From the NCBI GenBank assembly GCA_949130495.1, contig OX422220.1:9541001-9605000 (forward strand): a stretch of DNA of 64,000 nt. Direction: 5' to 3'. The position numbers and the translations under genes were made by a program. Positions 24,371 through 37,169 of this stretch are shown here, piece by piece. The first letter of the stretch is position 1; every line of letters begins with the position of its first letter. The notes under the pieces were generated by a model. The model worked only from the letters and a program-made list of their open reading frames with translations, had not been told where the DNA came from and did not search any database. This stretch comes from Sambucus nigra. Taxonomy: Eukaryota > Streptophyta > Magnoliopsida > Dipsacales > Adoxaceae.

Positions 24371-27300
24371 TGTAATGACCCGACTCGAATTTAAGGGTTA
24401 TTCAAGGATCAACCTGATCCGGCTCGCACATTAACTATAAAGTGCAATGAAACAACCTAAATATTGATGTTAATCCAATTTTATCATTAATTAACGTTAC
24501 ATTTACTTAGAATGCAATTCCAATTTATATCAAACTACGTGTGGGACCCAAGGAAAGAGCCCCCAAGGTCAAGTAAATAGAGTTGCTAACGTAAATCAAG
24601 TAAATACTTGTATAATGCTCTCAAAATATGGAACATCATACGACCTGTCGTAACAAAGAGAAGGGAGCGAGCAGAATGTTCAATGGGAAAAATACAAATA
24701 TACAATATAGAAACAAATGGCAGAAAGGATACTCACATGCTACAACTACATGTATGTGAAAATGCGTATATATCTACATATATACTTTTGAAAAATACAT
24801 GTCCCAATGTATTAAACCATTTTTATTCCAAAAATGTTATTTGATACCGTTTATTCTCCTTGTCTTTACAAAATAGTCATTTTGTATCTTCATACTTAAA
24901 ACTGGCATGTTTTTCCCATTAACTCGCACTATTAAACAATTTACAATTGTTGAAAAAACCTCTCATTACTTTCAAAATGTTTATTACTCAAAGTTTATTA
25001 ACTCACACCAGGGTTACTTAATCATTGCTTAAACTCTTCTTTCAACACACACACACTATGTTATAAAATATTCATTTTTGTTGAAAGTCTTATACAATAC
25101 ACGCACTTGTGTTATCATGGGTTTAAACCTCATTAGGTTGATTATTTACCCAATTAATCATCTTAACTACCTTGTGGATATTAATAATTATTCAATTTAC
25201 TTGCCCATATTATACACAAAATGGAACATTTATCTTTCTTAAAAATTAGTTTATTTCCATCTTATAACCCATTTATTATAATTATTTTTTCCTCAGAATC
25301 CTCCAATATCCCTGGACTTCACGGGCTCTACACCGTCAGACTCGAGTCACCATATTCAAAACTGCGCAGTGGGTTTGGGGCCTTTCACCACTAGGGACGT
25401 CACGCCCTTCTTAATTATCTTCGGCATCATCTGAGTAGTCTTTTATCTTTTTAATCTGTGTTAACATTATACCAATGCTCACATTAATTCAAACTTATCC
25501 GCTTTTACGGGATAAAGCCAAAAACTCGGACTTAACCGTCCGTTTTTGCATTATACACTTGGAAAATCATTTCACTCCTTTTTAGTCCTTTTTATCACAC
25601 ACAACATTGATTTTACGCCAAAATCATTTACATCTTAGGACTTATGTCTTTTTACTCACACTAGTGTAACAACCTTTATCAACATTTTTATTCCATAAAA
25701 ATGTTCCACTTTAAGTAAATTACCATTTTATAATTCATTTATCGAAACTTGCATTTTGGTCCTTCAACAAGTGTTTATCCCCAAGAATTGTTATTAAGTT
25801 TCCAACTTGTCATTTAAAACACTTCTAGTCAATTTTCAACACTTGTTCAGTTTTATAATTTACCCCACTTTCACACTTATCATTTTAACACCTCTAATAT
25901 ATAAAATAACATCTTTTTACACATTAAAGTCCTAATTTTCACACATTTGAAATACACACTTTAATTATGAGAATTTGCATCTTAACAATGATATTGCCCT
26001 AATTTGCACGTTTGAACCCCTTAACTTTCATTATTAACTTTTACATTGCAACTTTATGTAAAACCACACTTTTCACATATTTACACATGTTTTCATACTT
26101 TTACTATCATTTTCCTCATTACACCCATTTTAACATTATTTGCTCATTACCACTAGTTGATTCTCCCTATTAACTTTTATACCCAAACATTATGTTAAAA
26201 AAAACACCTTTTTTTACATATTTGCAAAATGAAGCCATTTACTTTTTACATGAGCATATATACTTCAAAAAATACCCATTTAGCCGTTATCTACATATCT
26301 AGCCTTCCTTATTTTTATTATTTATATCTAAGTCACAACTTCATGTAAACACTTTATAATTTCGCTTATTTACCCATTAACCCATACTACTTTCTATTAT
26401 GAGCTTACACACCTTTAAAATATACATTTAAAGTGAGAGTTCATCCTTTTAATTTGTCTTCATGATTCCTATAGAAAATCATACTTTATTTTCATAAAAT
26501 AGCTTAAACAAGCCTAATACATTTGCTTTACATAAAATCACATTATTTACCTTTAAAACATCACTCCAACACATTTTATTTTGTAAAATATTCAAGATAT
26601 ATATTTTGAAATTTCATCATTTTCAAAACCCATTTTAAACCATCTTTTTGAAACCTATTTTCATTCAAAATCATGATAATGAAACTAATTAACCCATGGT
26701 CACAAAATAACATATATCTTATATATATTAAGCCTAATAAATTTAAATAAACATTCTGAACTTTCAACAAACTTGAAACCTCTAATATGGTAAGATTTTC
26801 CCACCTCTAAGACCCCAAATTGGTGGTTGAAATGTTGGTGTAGTAGGAGCAACCCCCACCTCCAGAGGTGGCCTCAAGGGGTTATAAGAAAATCCCTCCA
26901 TGAAAGCTCCAACCAAACTCTCCTTCTTCTTCTTCATGAAATCCATATTTGAGCTCCAATAATACTCTAGAAACCTCCACCAATCTCTATGAACATCATC
27001 TTCTACAACCCTTTAAATTTTCTTAGTGTCTAATATGGTGAAATAAGGTGGTTTTAGGCCTAGAAATGGTGTTTTCAAGGTGATTTATGGTGGTGTAAAG
27101 GGTGGATATAGGTTTGGGCTGACTCTTTACAAATTTTAGGTGATCAATTGAGTGAGAGAAATAAGAGAATTTTGATGGAAAGGCTATGACCCCCTCATCT
27201 CTCTCTTATAATTTCATTTACCCTACACTTACCCAAGGTTAAAGTAATTCCCTCCCCCTTTACATAAATGGCCAAGAAAACATCACACTAATGTTTGAAG

Positions 27301-27832
27301 AAGTGAGTGGGGCAACACAAGGCTTGAGGAAAATAAACCAAATGGAAAACATGTTCCTCACTTTATACAGATTGTCGAGTATCTCCTTTGATCGATGGAT
27401 CGATGGATCGATCGATTCATGCCCAAATGGAAAATCTTGTCGATCGACGAATTGGAAAAGCATGAAATTTTGGTGTAGTAGGAGTCCAAATAATTGGTCA
27501 AATTATTTTCATCACATTCGAGGGCCTCTACGAAAATCACGCAACGTTCCATTTTTCGTGTCGCATACCAGCAATATTTATCCACTATATTTATTTTCAT
27601 CCATTGATCGTCCGTTCCTAGATTAATTTGCTTCACCCCTCACTAATATGCTAATTAGAACCATTTGAACTCAAATGTTCACCCATGCGTGCCGTGAAAC
27701 GTAGAAAATTATTTTTGTTTACATCGTGCAACACATCATTTTATATACAATTCCAATTATTTATCCAATCATTTCTCCGAATAGAATATTCAAAATATTA
27801 TTCAGTACTATTTTCTTGGGTGGCGTATTACT
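24371..27832 (-). repeat. LARD-like element 5' LTR
   Basis: 3462 bp; TGTAATGACCCG at the left and GCGTATTACT at the right in + coordinates (the terminal A of ACA has become T). The GGAAG target duplication follows directly. Homologous along its length to 15026-18510. Contains the CGATCGAT cluster 27390-27450. Confidence 0.88.
27390..27450 (-). repeat. CGATCGAT palindrome cluster (class III)
   Basis: GATCGATGGATCGATGGATCGATCGATT and a second GTCGATCGACG block; partly eroded (CGATGGAT) compared with the partner LTR at 18003-18073, about 385-445 bp from the LTR 5' end. Confidence 0.75.
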
Positions 27833-28982
27833 GGAAGGCTCATGGCTAGAAGGTTAAATCCATATACATACTTTCCAGGAGAAGATGACATTGTTCCGTA
27901 AGATGTATGAGTTGTCAAGAAAATTCATGTTTCATATCCAAGTCAACTCGATGGGTATGATATTCAATACAAATACAAAAATTATATATACTGCTATATG
28001 TATGAAATGTTTTGAGATTTTGATCAAAAGATTTGCACCTTCTATTGTGGATCAAACAAGATATTTACTTGACTGGTATGCATGTCTCGATATGCATGTC
28101 TCAATATGTGAGCTTTATTTTATGGGTCATTTATATTTCAAGTTTATTATTTTCTTTATTCAAGATGAGTTGTTTTGGCAGATACAGAAGCTTAATTTGA
28201 TATTTGAGAAGGGAGAATGTGACAATGATTATTTTTATCAAACAATTCAAATAAACCTCAACCTCCTGAAGTAGTTCTTATTTTACTTCTTATGTCTATA
28301 ACTATAAACAAGATATTTTATATGAAAGGAAATTTTTTGGGGGAGTACAATAAGTGGAAGGTCGTTCATGAATAATAACCAAATTGAAGGTCAAAGTCTT
28401 GAGTATGACCAATTGCAACATAGTTTGAGAACAAATTGCACTTGAACCCCAACTATACCAAGTATGCGGATCATATTGCATAATTCAATATAATTCTCTA
28501 GATTCCTATCAAAATAATTGCTATACTATAGCCATTTAAGCTCAGTCGTTGGGGAAAAGACAATTAGAATAAACGGACTAATATAACTTAAGAAAGGCAA
28601 GTGGTGCACACCTTTACAAAGCTTATATGATCAATTACTTGGAACGTGTAGCTAAATCGTTGATAAACTCCTGCATTGATAGTATGAGCACATAGAAAGG
28701 AGGGATAGAGCTTTTGTAACAAACAATGACTTTTACAGGGATTACCTGAAATCCTATATGCAACCACTTTCCACCTCTGTGATACAGGATAATAACTGGT
28801 CGTTTGTCAAGATAATCTTTACAGATGAGTGGTTTTATTATATATAAAAATCCAATGTGGCATCTTATGAGGCATTGAAGAGAAAATGCTTTAAATATAA
28901 GGTTATTCATAAATAATATGGAAATATTATGTTAAGACAATAGTAAGAATGTGCCTATTTTTTGTACATGTGTATGCGTGCA

Positions 28983-29021
<39 letters not shown>

Positions 29022-29056
29022 GAGAGAGAGAGAGACAGAGATAGAGATAGAGACAT
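28983..29056. repeat. (GT)n(GA)n microsatellite
   Basis: TGTGTGTG run followed by AGAGAG with ACAGAG interruptions. A second (GT)n with CGCGCG interruption lies at 29186-29231. Simple repeats only. Confidence 0.9.
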
Positions 29057-29185
29057 AAAGAGGTATTATTATATTACTCACAAATCAAGAGGGCATGAAA
29101 TCTATAGAGATGTTTGATTTCTAGCAAAAAACACTATCTTTGAATTAAATACTCAACAAAATTTGGCTAAATGGGGGAAGGAAAA

Positions 29186-29231
29186 TGTGTTTGTGTGTGT
29201 GTGTGCGCGCGTGTGTGTGTGTGTGTGTGTG
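29186..29231. repeat. (GT)n microsatellite
   Basis: GTGTGT tract interrupted by GCGCGCG. Part of the open frame on the opposite strand at this site is repeat-derived. Confidence 0.9.
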
Positions 29232-30592
29232 TTAATGACATCCAACGAACTGATGGAGATAAGTAGATAACCTACATGGAAGATCAAGGGATGAGTTACA
29301 ACGACTATGATGCAGACATAAAAGTCATAGGTGCCATAATTTTTTCTCTTTTGGACAATAGTTGCCCAGAAAATGTGCATGCCCAAGCCATATATGTACT
29401 GGTGCACACATTCCGAATTATGGTACACTTTCGTTCCAATACACAAAAATTAGCCACCTGATATATATTTCTAATTTCTTATGCAAAATGCAACATATAA
29501 AAACATATCTTAGAATATGCTTACTTGACGTGTTTACATGAATAATTCAAATATATAAAAGTCAATGGCTTGCACATTATACAATGTTAATTATATTAAC
29601 TTTTTAATCACTTTGGTTTTCTAATGTAGCTTAACTCATTTGAACACCTTTATCTAAATATGGCTACCCCCACCGTACCACATTTTAGAGTGTATAGCGT
29701 ATTCCACATTCTCGCTCCTTATTCCACATTCTCGTTCCCTATTCCACATAAAAATGCGATTTACGTTCTAGGTAACATTGATTTAGGCTCCTAACTACAC
29801 AAAATTATAGAAGGAAAGTCGTCTTTTGGAATACTTTAGTAAGTTTTTCTACCATAAACATGATTTTAATATGATTGATAAATCTTGTTTTCTGAGCTAT
29901 AGACATGGGAAAAAAACTAACTGATTTTCACAGTTCACTATTCGAATAACTGTAAATGCAATATATTGAACATAATTTTCAAAATTATAATAGAAAATAG
30001 TTCAATGTTAATTTAAATAAAAAAATTGGAAGATCAGAGGATTGGGAAGCGAATCAATCCTTTAACAATCAAACCATACCTGATTGAACCTCAAATTACA
30101 TGTTAGCATTTGACACTGTTTAAAACACCAAAGATGTGGAAGACACAGTGGCCAAAGTCCTCTTTAAGAGTTTATTCAAGATCGGATAACATATCTTGTA
30201 TATTTGGTATAGAAAGGTATGTAAAATGGGGAACCTGAGTTCCAGAGCTCCTGAAAGCTTGAAATGAAAAATTGTGCAGAAATCAAGACTACGAATAATC
30301 TTATACAATCTTATGGTGTCACAAACATTATGGCTACAAAAAAGTTGTTCAACCAACGTAATAGTCCGTTACGGCTACTTAGCATCCATTACATGTGGAT
30401 TTAGTATTATTGCGATAACAATGCGTATAAGGATTGAAGATTGTCAAGATTGTTAATCAATGGTCATCCCATGCACAATGGAACTCTTTTAAAACCTCAA
30501 ATAAATACATAGAAAGAAAATGATGTAAAACAGGTCAATGGAATCCATACATGTATCTGCATAAACACCCCCATATATATATATATATATAC

Positions 30593-30976
30593 ACAGACAG
30601 GTTCCTGTGCACACTAAGTTTGCACATCATTTTTTTAAAATAGTAAAAAACAATTGAGCTGATTTTTTTTGCGTGATATTTAAACATTTCAAGGGACTCA
30701 TATAAAAAAAATCAGCTCAAAATAACTTTTTTTGCTATTTTTAAAAAATGGGTCAAACTATCGATGTTTTTAAGCACTTTAAAAGCTGCAAAAGTTTGAC
30801 CGATTTTTTAAAAATAGTAAAAAAAGTTTTTTTGAGCTAGTTTTTTTTATATGGGTCCACTGAAATGTTAAAATGGCATATAAAAAAATAAATTTAAAAA
30901 TATTTTTTTAAAGATTTTAAAAAAATTGGTGTGCGCCAGCATATGTGCAAACTTAGTGTGCACAAGAGTCTGCCTC
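30593..30976. mobile_element. palindromic MITE embedded in (TA)n (Micron-like), copy B
   Basis: Imperfect hairpin: left arm CAGACAGGTTCCTGTGCACACTAAG...TTTGCACAT is matched by the inverted right end CTTAGTGTGCACAAGAGTCTGCCTC. Interior blocks ATAGTAAAAAA, GAGCTGATTTTTTTT and GGTCAAACT are shared with copy A at 10294-10704. (AT)n at 30573-30592 and a short TATATATA at 30977-30984 flank it. Same family or superfamily as copy A but with different outer ends. Confidence 0.65.
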
Positions 30977-32936
30977 TATATATACATGAACACATCGCAA
31001 TCAAGGGGGTTGGGACATACCTATATGCCACATGATCAAAAGGATGAAAAATGTTCAACATTTTCCGAAGCTGACATTTCTTCATTTATATTTTTTTCTT
31101 CCTAATATTCTTTACATTCACCTTTAAAGAGAATCCGAAACAAAAAATTATTAGCTTACAGCATAAGCTTTTGACTGATTAACCGTAACCTAATTTATTT
31201 AAATACATAATATTATAACAATTGTTTATAGTGAGAGAAATCTACATAGCTATAAATTTTACAACATATACAAAAATAAAAGGTATTAATAATTATAGAT
31301 CCCAATACAAACATTGTGGAGGGCAATAAATACACCACGAGATGACCCAACTGAAAAGAATGTGTCAACTTGACACATGAAAATCAATTATAAAAAAAAC
31401 TGCGGGCTAAGAGGCAAGATGTCCTACGCTATAAATTAAAAATAATGTAAATAAATTATTAATGTAGAGTAGCTCTCCAATCACGCTGTAGTCCTGAAAC
31501 TTAAATCCCCTAAAATCCCCATGGATAAAGCCCAAAGAGATGCTAAGTACACCACTTTTTCCCAAAGTAAGCAAGCTAGCAAAGATTTTCCCTGAAAGAT
31601 ACACGTGTTCCACCTCGTACAAATAACCCGAGATATCGCAAAAAAAACTATGATACCCAAAGAATATAGCCATCTTGTTGTCTTCTAAAACCATAAAAAT
31701 TTACCACAAATTAGTTCTCGATGGAAGAGAGACATCCAGTAGTCCTGAAGCACTCCAAAAGTGATAGACCATAACCGTCAACCATCGAACAATGCAAGAA
31801 TAATTGTCTATGAGTCACTGCTTGCGGTTCTTTCTTGTTCTTCTCCATTCTCTAGTAAGGGCCTCCTTGATCCGCTGGTAACGAGAAGCTTTCGACAAAA
31901 TGTACAGAATCCAATTTACTTGTCTTTAAATTCCAACTATTGAGTTAACAATTTAAACAGTTTGATGCCTAAAATGTAGTCTTCAACCCAAACTGATCGT
32001 GGTGATGTGTCATTTTTTCACATTTTACACATTTTTGCATAGTCTTTTTCACACAACTTTTAATGTGTCAATTACAAAATTTAAGATTATTTGGGTATTA
32101 GGTTTGATTTTGAAGAGAAAAAGAGGCAAAAAATATAAATAATATTGAAAGATGATTTAAATACAACTCATGTTTTCAAAGGAGGTCAACAAATTTAAAT
32201 TCAAAGGATTCGACTAGTGTGATGGTTTTATGGATCCCACGCTCGAGGTAAGAAACAAGTTATGATTGTGAGGTTTGGAGAGTCTCATTTCTAAGGTAAG
32301 CCCACTCAAGAAAAGTCCTAGATTAGTGTGAATTATACTACACTTGTCAACTACTAATTTGAGACGACCTAAAAATGTCTCTCTCTATCGGAGATTATGT
32401 TTTAAAAGTATTTTGTGAACAAGAAGATAGTGTATTTGTAATGAAAAGTTCATCAATACTCAAAAATTAGTTTTAAAACTCATCGTGGAAGATAATTCCA
32501 TAAAATTAAAAAAGTAATATCATCCCACAATAACGACAAAAAATGCAATCAAAACAAATTGATTTAAGAGATTAGCTATATCTTGACCACATGAAAATTT
32601 TGCAGAAGATTATGACCTGATTTGAGTTTCCCCAAGAATGCAAGGGCTACAATTTTCTTTGTTGAATTACAGGAATGGAAAAAAACAAGCAATAATATCA
32701 AAAATTGGCATCTGTCGAAGGAAGATGTTCTGTAATCCCAACAATTTTCAAAGAACACTAATTATTTCGATGTTTGACTGGAAATTTATAGCATTGAACT
32801 ATAGTAAAACTTCTACATATCCTAAATATAGAAAAAATAAAAATACAAAGACAAGGAATTTGCAAATTTCTTAAGCCAGAGTACTTAGAATTATTTAGAA
32901 TTGCAAAAGCAATACATCAGAAGTTATGGGTTTACA

Positions 32937-33035
32937 TCAATTCTCTTCATCCAGTAGAATGGCTGATTCATTGCCAACTCGAGCATCAATCAAGGATGTC
33001 ATATCGTCATCAAATAATGTAGGTAATGGCAAACC
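32937..33035 (-). CDS. last coding exon of unidentified host gene (exon C)
   Basis: Read on the - strand: acceptor TTTTATAG|GG at 33037-33036, then 32 codons beginning GLPLPTLFDDDMTSL and ending AILLDEEN, stop TGA at 32937-32939. The acidic C-terminus and clean phase-0 join with exon B (37170) support a real exon. Together with exons B and A it gives a C-terminal tail of about 86 residues. I do not recognise the protein family. Whether the gene is intact upstream cannot be judged. Confidence 0.45.
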   Translation of the reverse strand, partial: GLPLPTLFDDDMTSLIDARVGNESAILLDEEN

Positions 33036-33201
33036 CTATAAAATAAAAATAAAACTTATATATCAGTGCAGTGAATCTTAGTACCATAAAATATAATCTT
33101 TATTTAATGTATTTTTGAATCTTAAAAATTGGAAAGTGTAGAAAAAAGTGTGAAAGGGAAAGGGGGTGGGGGGAATAAATGGTTCAATAAACTAAAACTT
33201 G

Positions 33202-33275
<74 letters not shown>
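33202..33275. repeat. (TA)n(TG)n microsatellite
   Basis: TATATA run to about 33243, then TGTGTG to 33275. The open frame across it is an artefact. Confidence 0.95.
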
Positions 33276-33277
<2 letters not shown>

Positions 33278-33439
33278 CCTATGCATCTTTCGTTGTGTTT
33301 TATGAGATTTAAGCACAGGGTTCTACTCAATCACGTAGTTGTCTTCAAGTTAAAAAAAAATCAATTCTAAATAATCGACATAACACTCTGTAAAACTACA
33401 TTTAAGTACCCTATTGGTCTGGGATGAAATATTTCTTAT

Positions 33440-33706
33440 TTAAGGGTGTGTTTGATGTAGAGTTGAAAAATGATTTCAATATTAAGAAAGGTTGGAAAAA
33501 AGAGGAAAAAGAGATGAGTGGATTTGTGAGATTTTTTTCATAGAAACCAATTCCCACACCCCAAAAACTTAGATTCCACGGAGAATTTGAAAAAAAAGGA
33601 ATATATCACAAGTTGTTCATCCTTTTTTCCTTTCTTTTTACAATTTCTCATTTAAAATGACTTGTTTTCCGCTTATTTTCTAACTTTGCAATCAAACACA
33701 CCTTAA
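33440..33706. mobile_element. small MITE with TTAAGGGTGTGTTTGAT ends
   Basis: Ends TTAAGGGTGTGTTTGAT and ATCAAACACACCTTAA are inverted copies; 267 bp, non-coding. The terminal motif resembles hAT or PIF/Harbinger MITEs of plants. TTAA at both ends may be a target site or part of the terminal repeat, so superfamily is undecided. Confidence 0.7.
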
Positions 33707-34413
33707 GTTAAATATTTTTTAATTTGGGAAAACTGGATGTAAAAATAATCATCCTAAACCAAATGGATTGTAATGCTCCCGCCTCCCCTTTAAATGTTAT
33801 GGTTAACACATATTTCAGAGCCAGCAATCAAGTTAAAACCATGGAAATAATCGAACAATACATTTAACAGTTCGAAGCAGATTATAAACATATTAGAACA
33901 ATGTGGCACCCCGACTAATTAAATACCGGGTAGCTACTCCTTTATTACATTAATTCAAAAAGCCAAGTTGGCTCAGTTAATAGCATCACTGTCGAAAACA
34001 TTTTAAAGATTACTAACCACCTAGTATTTAAAAAGTAAGTTGCCAAATTTTAATTTAAGTCTGATTAACATGCAACAAGTGTAATGAAGAAATAAATAAC
34101 ACCATTCACCATACTGAAGTAAAACGAATAATCATCACATAGTGTAAATAAAGTCTGGAGGAAAACTCCTCACTACAATCCCATAACTGAAATAAATAAC
34201 CGAATACTAAAACAATACAAATCAAAGTCTGAAAACTGAAATGTAAAAGATGCCTCTAATAGAAACGGGCAACATGCCCTACAACTGATAGATAGTGACT
34301 CTGGAATCCAAAAGATAGAAGCGTCTACAAGCAAATCCCTGTAGCTTCCACAAACAGCTACAGCTCGTCACCTGAATGAGTATCCTATGCATGGTGTCCT
34401 TGTGGCTGGGCAC

Positions 34414-36190
34414 CTAAAATGGTTTTACAAAGAAAAATAGATTTGAAAAGCAAACGGGTCAGAGCCCGAATGTGGAGTTATATTTAAAAACCTGCAAGTG
34501 CTTTAAAAACATTTAAAACCTTAAATGCAAAGTACATGTTAGGACGTACACTCACATGATATTCTCACCTCTCGTCTAACTGTGCACTCCTAACGTAAGT
34601 ACCCATCTACAATGACACAAACTACTAGCTAAGTGACATCATCTCTAGCTAGACTATCATAGGTCCTACCATTTTACTCGGTTCTATAAACATTATAACG
34701 CTCGTAAATTAAGTAGGGGTTTAACGTAAACTCAGATGCTCAATATGCAATATATACCATTTTTAGCTAACTTGTTATATAACTCGAAACAATACCGTAA
34801 TTATATTCACAACATTAACATGAAGGTTTCCATTAATTAAGTGTATATTATTCACATCATACATATACAATACAAGCACCCCGCGAACTAGGCTGTGGTG
34901 CACACATACTCTGTTATCCATCCCGGTACATCACGTACATAGGGATTACATATTCCGAATCTCTCAGGAATAGTTCACAGATAACAACATCACAAATAAT
35001 GGAGGCGAACACAGTCACCATCACATGGGTCACGCACATACCTACGCTCCCATGGTCAGCGGACTTATTAATATCCCAATAAGTCTTTCTATGACCTATG
35101 TTCATCAAGGTAATCAGTCTAAATCCGGGCAACACAAGGATTAGAGGGCCCTAAGCGAACGCAAACCTCCCGTGATAGCAAGTATGGTAGGTATGTCATA
35201 CACATAATTCATATACCAATACTAAGTAAACACACATCTTAGTAAATCCCGTAATTTAATCGTAGTACATATTGCATTCTCGTACTAACTTATAATTATC
35301 ACAATTTATACTATTACGGTTTATAATCATACGCGCCATAATTAATTCTCACGTCGTAGTAGACACTCACGTCTCAACCCAAACCGTCCATTTAATATAA
35401 CTCTCGTATATAATTTCCTTCTCATAAATACCCAAAAGTCCCAATTCTAACAATACATCATCATCGGAAAGCTATCTATAACCTCGAACAAGTTTACGGG
35501 ACTCCAAAAATCAAAACAGTCCAAAAAGGACCAAACTGTCACCTCGTTAGAAGTCTCGTTCGAACGAGACTGTTCGAACGAGATTCCAGTTCGTTCGAAC
35601 GAACTGTACCTTCTAACGATATCTCGTTCGAACGAGATATCGAACGAAGCTACCCCTCGTTAGAAGAGACTGGTCAACTCGTTAGAAGCTCGTTCGAACG
35701 AGCTCGTTCGAACGACCTGGGGGTTGCTTCTAACGACTGACCAGTTTCGGCCCAGATTTTTCCCCAATTCGTTTTTATCCATTTTTACTCCTCAAATCTC
35801 TTCTAAAATTCGTTCCAACAATGTATTAAGTTCTCTAACCATCCTCAAACATACTAAGGAGATATGCTAACATCTTTTAAGGGTTTAATACCTTCTAAAC
35901 ATCAATAAATCACAAATTTCTACATTATTTCCTAATTTTCTTCAAGAACATAAACCCTAGATTCTTCTCATCATAATTTCCCAGATTTTAATCCGTTTAT
36001 ACATCACATAGATATAAAATTTCTGAATTCAATCTTCAAACAATGTTTCTACATGCAAACCTATCCAAAATTAAATAATAACTTCCAATTTCATGGGTTT
36101 TCCTTTTAACTCTTATATAAGGTTGATTACCAAAGTTTCTAACATGGAAGAAGCATTCACTGCTTAAGGAATGTAATTTAAATCACTTGC
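34414..36190 (-). other. putative LTR-embedded GC-AG intron
   Basis: CCAAG|GCAAGTGATT donor-like and AACCATTTTAG|GTGCCC acceptor-like; 1777 bp. The block after the acceptor (GTGCCCAGCCACAAGGACACC) is identical to that in the + strand LTR at 4773, an island of conservation around the proposed splice site. Confidence 0.5.
35540..35745 (-). repeat. TTCGAACGA palindrome cluster (class I)
   Basis: Several perfect palindromes centred on TTCGAA with different arms: 35587-35606 (CAGTTCGTTCGAACGAACTG), 35617-35642 (26 bp, arms CGATATCTCG), and GTCTCG/CGAGAC and AGCTCG/CGAGCT forms. Interleaved with CGTTAGAAG. Arm sequences differ while symmetry is kept. Confidence 0.88.
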
Positions 36191-37082
36191 CTTGGTTTGA
36201 TTTCTGATTTTGGTGTAGGTTTGATGAACTTTTTCTGCAGAATTTCCTCTCTCCAAGCTCCTTCTCCAATGGTGGCTTAAGGTGGCTAGGGTTTGATTTG
36301 GGGAACTTAGAAAACCTAAATGATAACCTACGTAGCCTTCTAGGTTAATATGGGTTGGTTATGGGCTTAGTGGGTCAAATCCACATCAGATTTAATTAAC
36401 CAATTTTCGTCACTTTTAATTCCTCAAAATGTAAAATTACCAAAATACCCTTTAAGTTGCCGGTATGGCCTAAAAATACCCCGGGACCCAAACTATATCC
36501 CCGGCTAGTGTTTTCTGACTATCTCGACCCTTCCGGACGCGTTGGCGCACTCAAAACGACCATACGGATTATAGATTTTAAATTCACTATTTATAATCAA
36601 AATATTTCACCGTGACGCGGCGGTCCCACGCGTCTCAATAAAATTTCCAAATTGCCGTATATAAATCTCACGACAAATTTCATAATTCCAAATTCATATA
36701 TAATCATATATGCACATAATCAAATACCAACTCGCATCTCATTAGTTTTTATAACCCGGATTAATTTTCAATTAATACGCATCTAATTAATTAATCCCAA
36801 AAATAAATATAGCCAAAAATACGGGGTATTACAAACAACCACTCAACGTAACACTATCTAATGTCATAATCCTTTGTCAGCATAACATTAGGTTAATTTA
36901 TGATCATCAATAGTGGCCAATTCAAGATGTGAAACCATAAGTAATTTAAAGATCTAAACGCAAACCTCTTCTTAAAGAAAAAAATATCGACTTAATATGC
37001 TTTAATTTGAAAAAGCCTTCCCATAGACTCTTTAGCTTGCCAACCTAAATCAAGTGAAAGATAAATACACACATAGAGATAC

Positions 37083-37086
<4 letters not shown>

Positions 37087-37126
<40 letters not shown>
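37087..37126. repeat. (TA)n microsatellite
   Basis: Uninterrupted TA run of about 40 bp in the intron between exons B and C. Confidence 0.95.
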
Positions 37127-37129
<3 letters not shown>

Positions 37130-37169
37130 AGAAAGAAAAATGCTTAATGATAATAACAAGTAATATCAC

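Larger units (their letters stand above)
15026..27832 (-). mobile_element. non-coding LTR retrotransposon (LARD-like), complete
   Basis: Two LTRs of about 3.5 kb in direct orientation (24371-27832 as 5' LTR, 15026-18510 as 3' LTR on the - strand), a PBS next to the 5' LTR, a polypurine tract next to the 3' LTR and a perfect 5-bp target duplication GGAAG at 15021-15025 and 27833-27837. After removing the nested solo LTR at 20673-23598 the internal region is about 2.9 kb and contains no gag or pol similarity. Long LTRs plus a long non-coding interior fit large retrotransposon derivatives (LARDs), mobilised in trans by an autonomous partner (established concept; the partner is unknown). Confidence 0.88.
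27838..32936. other. low-copy AT-rich region, no clear gene
   Basis: No retroelement coding sequence. A 129-codon + frame at 27885-28274 and - frames at 28635-28910 and 31407-31694 are unrecognised. Within 28635-28910 the - strand shows VIILYHRGGKWLHIGF followed by a GT donor-like CAG|GTAATC, faintly like the start of Mutator-type transposases. Around 31925-31810 the - strand has SKASRYQRIKEALTREWRR ending at a stop, which could be an exon end. All weak. Contains microsatellites and the palindromic MITE at 30593-30976. Confidence 0.4.
33902..36833 (-). mobile_element. solo gypsy LTR in a host-gene intron, 2932 bp
   Basis: TGTGGCACCCCG...GGGGTATTACA in + coordinates with a perfect target duplication AACAA at 33897-33901 and 36834-36838. 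Same family as the LTR 2365-5296 and the same length by my count, but on the opposite strand. It lies between exon C and exon B, in the same orientation as that gene. It carries its own donor-like AAG|GCAAGTG (36191/36190), class I palindromes (35540-35745) and acceptor-like ATTTTAG|GTGCCC (34414), so it might supply new splice sites to the gene. Confidence 0.95.

Noticed and set aside
31810..31925. Possible exon end with SKASRYQRIKEALTREWRR
   Set aside because: Short, no convincing acceptor in the right phase and no recognised family; not listed as a gene.
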